This document shows, piece after piece, positions 62,674 to 64,000 of a stretch of DNA of 64,000 nt. Numbering within the stretch: position 1 is the first letter of the stretch; each line of letters starts with the position of its first letter. The position numbers were made by a program, and so were the translations under genes. Origin of the DNA: Leptospira johnsonii (GTDB taxonomy: Bacteria > Spirochaetota > Leptospiria > Leptospirales > Leptospiraceae). The DNA lies in NCBI RefSeq assembly GCF_003112675.1, contig NZ_BFAY01000011.1:992001-1056000 (forward strand), in the 5' to 3' direction. The notes under the pieces are model-generated. The model did not search any database. It had not been told where the DNA came from and saw only the letters and a program-made list of their open reading frames with translations.

Positions 62674-63721
62674 AGAAGTAATATACGGTTTCTTCTTTTT
62701 CGGAACCAGTTTTGATCTTTTGGTTCATTTCCAATAAGAATTCGTATAGTTCCTTAATTTCCATATCGTTAAACACAGAACTTTCTCTTCTGAGTCTTTT
62801 AAACGTGTGGTTCTTTCGAGCGGGAGAATACGCCGCTATTCCAAGCAGATCGGACTGTTCTTTTTCGCTCAGTACCTTGTCGTACATTCTCAGAATAATT
62901 TTATAAATCCTTAATTTATCCAAATGATCTTTCAATAACGAAAGAAAGATAAGAAGTGAGTCCTTACCTATTTTGAATTTAGTAAATTCTCTGGAAAATC
63001 TCCCGTAATCCTTTTCGAAAAAATAATCTACAATTTCAGAAGAACTGAATTCGGAACTCTGGAATAATACTTCTTTTAGATCTGCGAGATTGAAACTTTT
63101 CTTTCCTAAATATAATTTCAGTTTTTCTAAATTTCTTAAGTATGCGCCTGCGCTCGGACTTACTTTGAGTAAAAATTCTTCTTCTGCTTCATCGTCTAAT
63201 TTTACTTCTACTTCTTTGGATGCTCTTAAGAAGGCTTCCTTTCTTTTATCAGGAAATATTTTAGAAGATTTAAAATGAGAGACCTTATCTCCGAATATAG
63301 AGATCAATTCTTTAGGAAGATCCCAATGATCGTAATGGATCAGAATTCTGACCGTCTCCGGAACTGAAAAAGATTTGGGAGATGTTTTGGATTTTGTTTT
63401 TCCCATCCAAGGTTTGAAGAATGTAACGCCCGACTTGATGATGAATAATTTTTGGGCCGCGAACATATCTAAGTTTCCGGCTTCGTTTTGAAAATTCTCC
63501 AGATCACCTGGCTCCGCTACAAACACCACGATCTCATATGGATCCGCGCTTTTTTTGTAAGCTGCCTTGTATAGATCGCTAACGACACCGAATTCGTATG
63601 AATCCTGAGAGATCACAAAAAGTATCTGAGGCAATGATTCCAGGCTGGGCTTTGTTTTGTGCAGGAAATCGATCAGATTCTCATAAGAATTCGAAACTTT
63701 GGTATCGGCCACGGAAATCAT
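62618..63721 (-). CDS. holA: DNA polymerase III delta subunit-like HolA
   Basis: 367 residues. The delta-subunit layout is visible: N-terminal non-canonical AAA domain (FVISQDSYEFGVVSDLY, NLDMFAAQKLFIIKSG), the middle VSPSAGAYLRNLEKLKLY, and a C-terminal helical collar (LLIFLSLLKDHLDKLRIYK). It opens the beta clamp in the loader. The sequence is divergent, so a DUF-type relative is possible. The ATG at 63721 is the first good start; GTG three codons on is an alternative. Confidence 0.8.
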   Translation of the reverse strand: MISVADTKVSNSYENLIDFLHKTKPSLESLPQILFVISQDSYEFGVVSDLYKAAYKKSADPYEIVVFVAEPGDLENFQNEAGNLDMFAAQKLFIIKSGVTFFKPWMGKTKSKTSPKSFSVPETVRILIHYDHWDLPKELISIFGDKVSHFKSSKIFPDKRKEAFLRASKEVEVKLDDEAEEEFLLKVSPSAGAYLRNLEKLKLYLGKKSFNLADLKEVLFQSSEFSSSEIVDYFFEKDYGRFSREFTKFKIGKDSLLIFLSLLKDHLDKLRIYKIILRMYDKVLSEKEQSDLLGIAAYSPARKNHTFKRLRRESSVFNDMEIKELYEFLLEMNQKIKTGSEKEETVYYFFRKMEDFFHPRNRTVRTR

Positions 63722-63817
63722 CCTGGAAGGAATTCCGAGAGAGTCAAGCGGATGATCCGATTCTTTTCCTAAAGTAGATCCCGGATTTTTCCGATCTTTT
63801 AGATAGGTTCAGACCCT

Positions 63818-64000
63818 ATGAGAATCAGCGACGGCGTACAAAGAATTTCTTCCCAGGAAGATTATCTTACTTATATCAAACCGATCCTAAATCAGTCCAG
63901 GGTTCCCGCAATTGAGCCTATCCGCCAAAGGGATTTTTCTGAGACGGCAAAGTCTCTGAAACTTTATGGTCCGGATGGAAGTTCCGCTCCTCAGGATCCT
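63818..64000 (+). CDS. 5' part of an ORF cut by the window edge
   Basis: An open frame starts at ATG 63818 (MRISDGVQRISSQEDYLTYI) and runs 61 codons to the end of the window without a stop. The lack of stops and similar codon use suggest a real gene. It shows no recognised domain yet. Divergent from holA. Confidence 0.5.
   Translation, partial: MRISDGVQRISSQEDYLTYIKPILNQSRVPAIEPIRQRDFSETAKSLKLYGPDGSSAPQDP

Overview
The window is a chromosomal segment of a Leptospira-type spirochaete. It carries dnaA, dnaN, recF, a DUF721/DciA gene, gyrB and gyrA in one direction, and LipL21 (a Leptospira outer-membrane lipoprotein) about 2 kb beyond gyrA. Many predicted lipoproteins have loose spirochaetal lipoboxes. 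A Leptospira-style ferredoxin-NADP reductase, rsmG-parA-parB, mnmG and two parS sites are also present. Base composition looks moderate (about 40% G+C by eye), richer than L. interrogans, so an intermediate (P2-like) or related clade is my inference. I see no insertion sequence, prophage or CRISPR array. The segment reads as core chromosome around the replication origin.

Layout. (1) 0-5.3 kb, minus strand: PEGA-domain lipoprotein, FecR-domain lipoprotein, an unrecognised 437-residue protein and rsgA. (2) 5.3-8.3 kb, plus: sensor histidine kinase, alkyltransferase-like protein and thiD. (3) 8.3-14 kb, minus: DUF885 peptidase, zinc-ribbon membrane protein, VKOR-DsbA fusion and hisB-hisH-hisA. 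(4) 14.0-19.6 kb: tRNA-Leu(CAG) whose 3' end is repeated 183 bp further on, then a DUF2892-TolC-RND operon preceded by a CsoR/CstR-type repressor gene and three copies of one 16-bp operator. (5) 19.7-26.4 kb: lipoprotein, acyl-CoA ligase, Bcr/CflA-type MFS pump, a candidate RNase P RNA, lpxD, ferredoxin-NADP reductase and a PC4-like protein. (6) 26.4-31 kb: a VWA-STAS fusion, then tadA-dnaX-ebfC-recR. (7) 31-39 kb: envelope genes (porin-like protein, solute-binding protein, PD40-OmpA protein), serS-tatD, and a cassette of degenerate M23 protein, bactofilin and YaaR-like protein. (8) 39-46.5 kb: parB, parA, rsmG, an M20 peptidase, an exported repeat protein, two parS sites and mnmG. (9) 46.6-58.6 kb: ilvE, holB, dnaA, putative oriC, dnaN, recF, dciA-like, gyrB, gyrA and dus. 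(10) 58.6-64 kb: lipoprotein, lipL21, an exported VWA-like protein, a degenerate enhancer-binding-protein-like regulator, holA and a truncated ORF at the edge.

The most interesting unit is region 4. Three ATACC-N6-GGTAT operators sit at the repressor gene and directly before the DUF2892-TolC-RND operon. The repressor has Cys35-Tyr60-Cys64 where Cu(I)-type CsoR has Cys-His-Cys. This suggests a sulfane-sulfur or other thiol-reactive signal controlling an RND efflux pump that has no adaptor gene nearby. Other leads are the VWA-STAS fusion, the degenerate AAA+ regulator paired with an exported VWA-like protein, the bactofilin cassette with an inactive-looking LytM domain, the tRNA-Leu 3'-end duplication, and the parS/oriC architecture.
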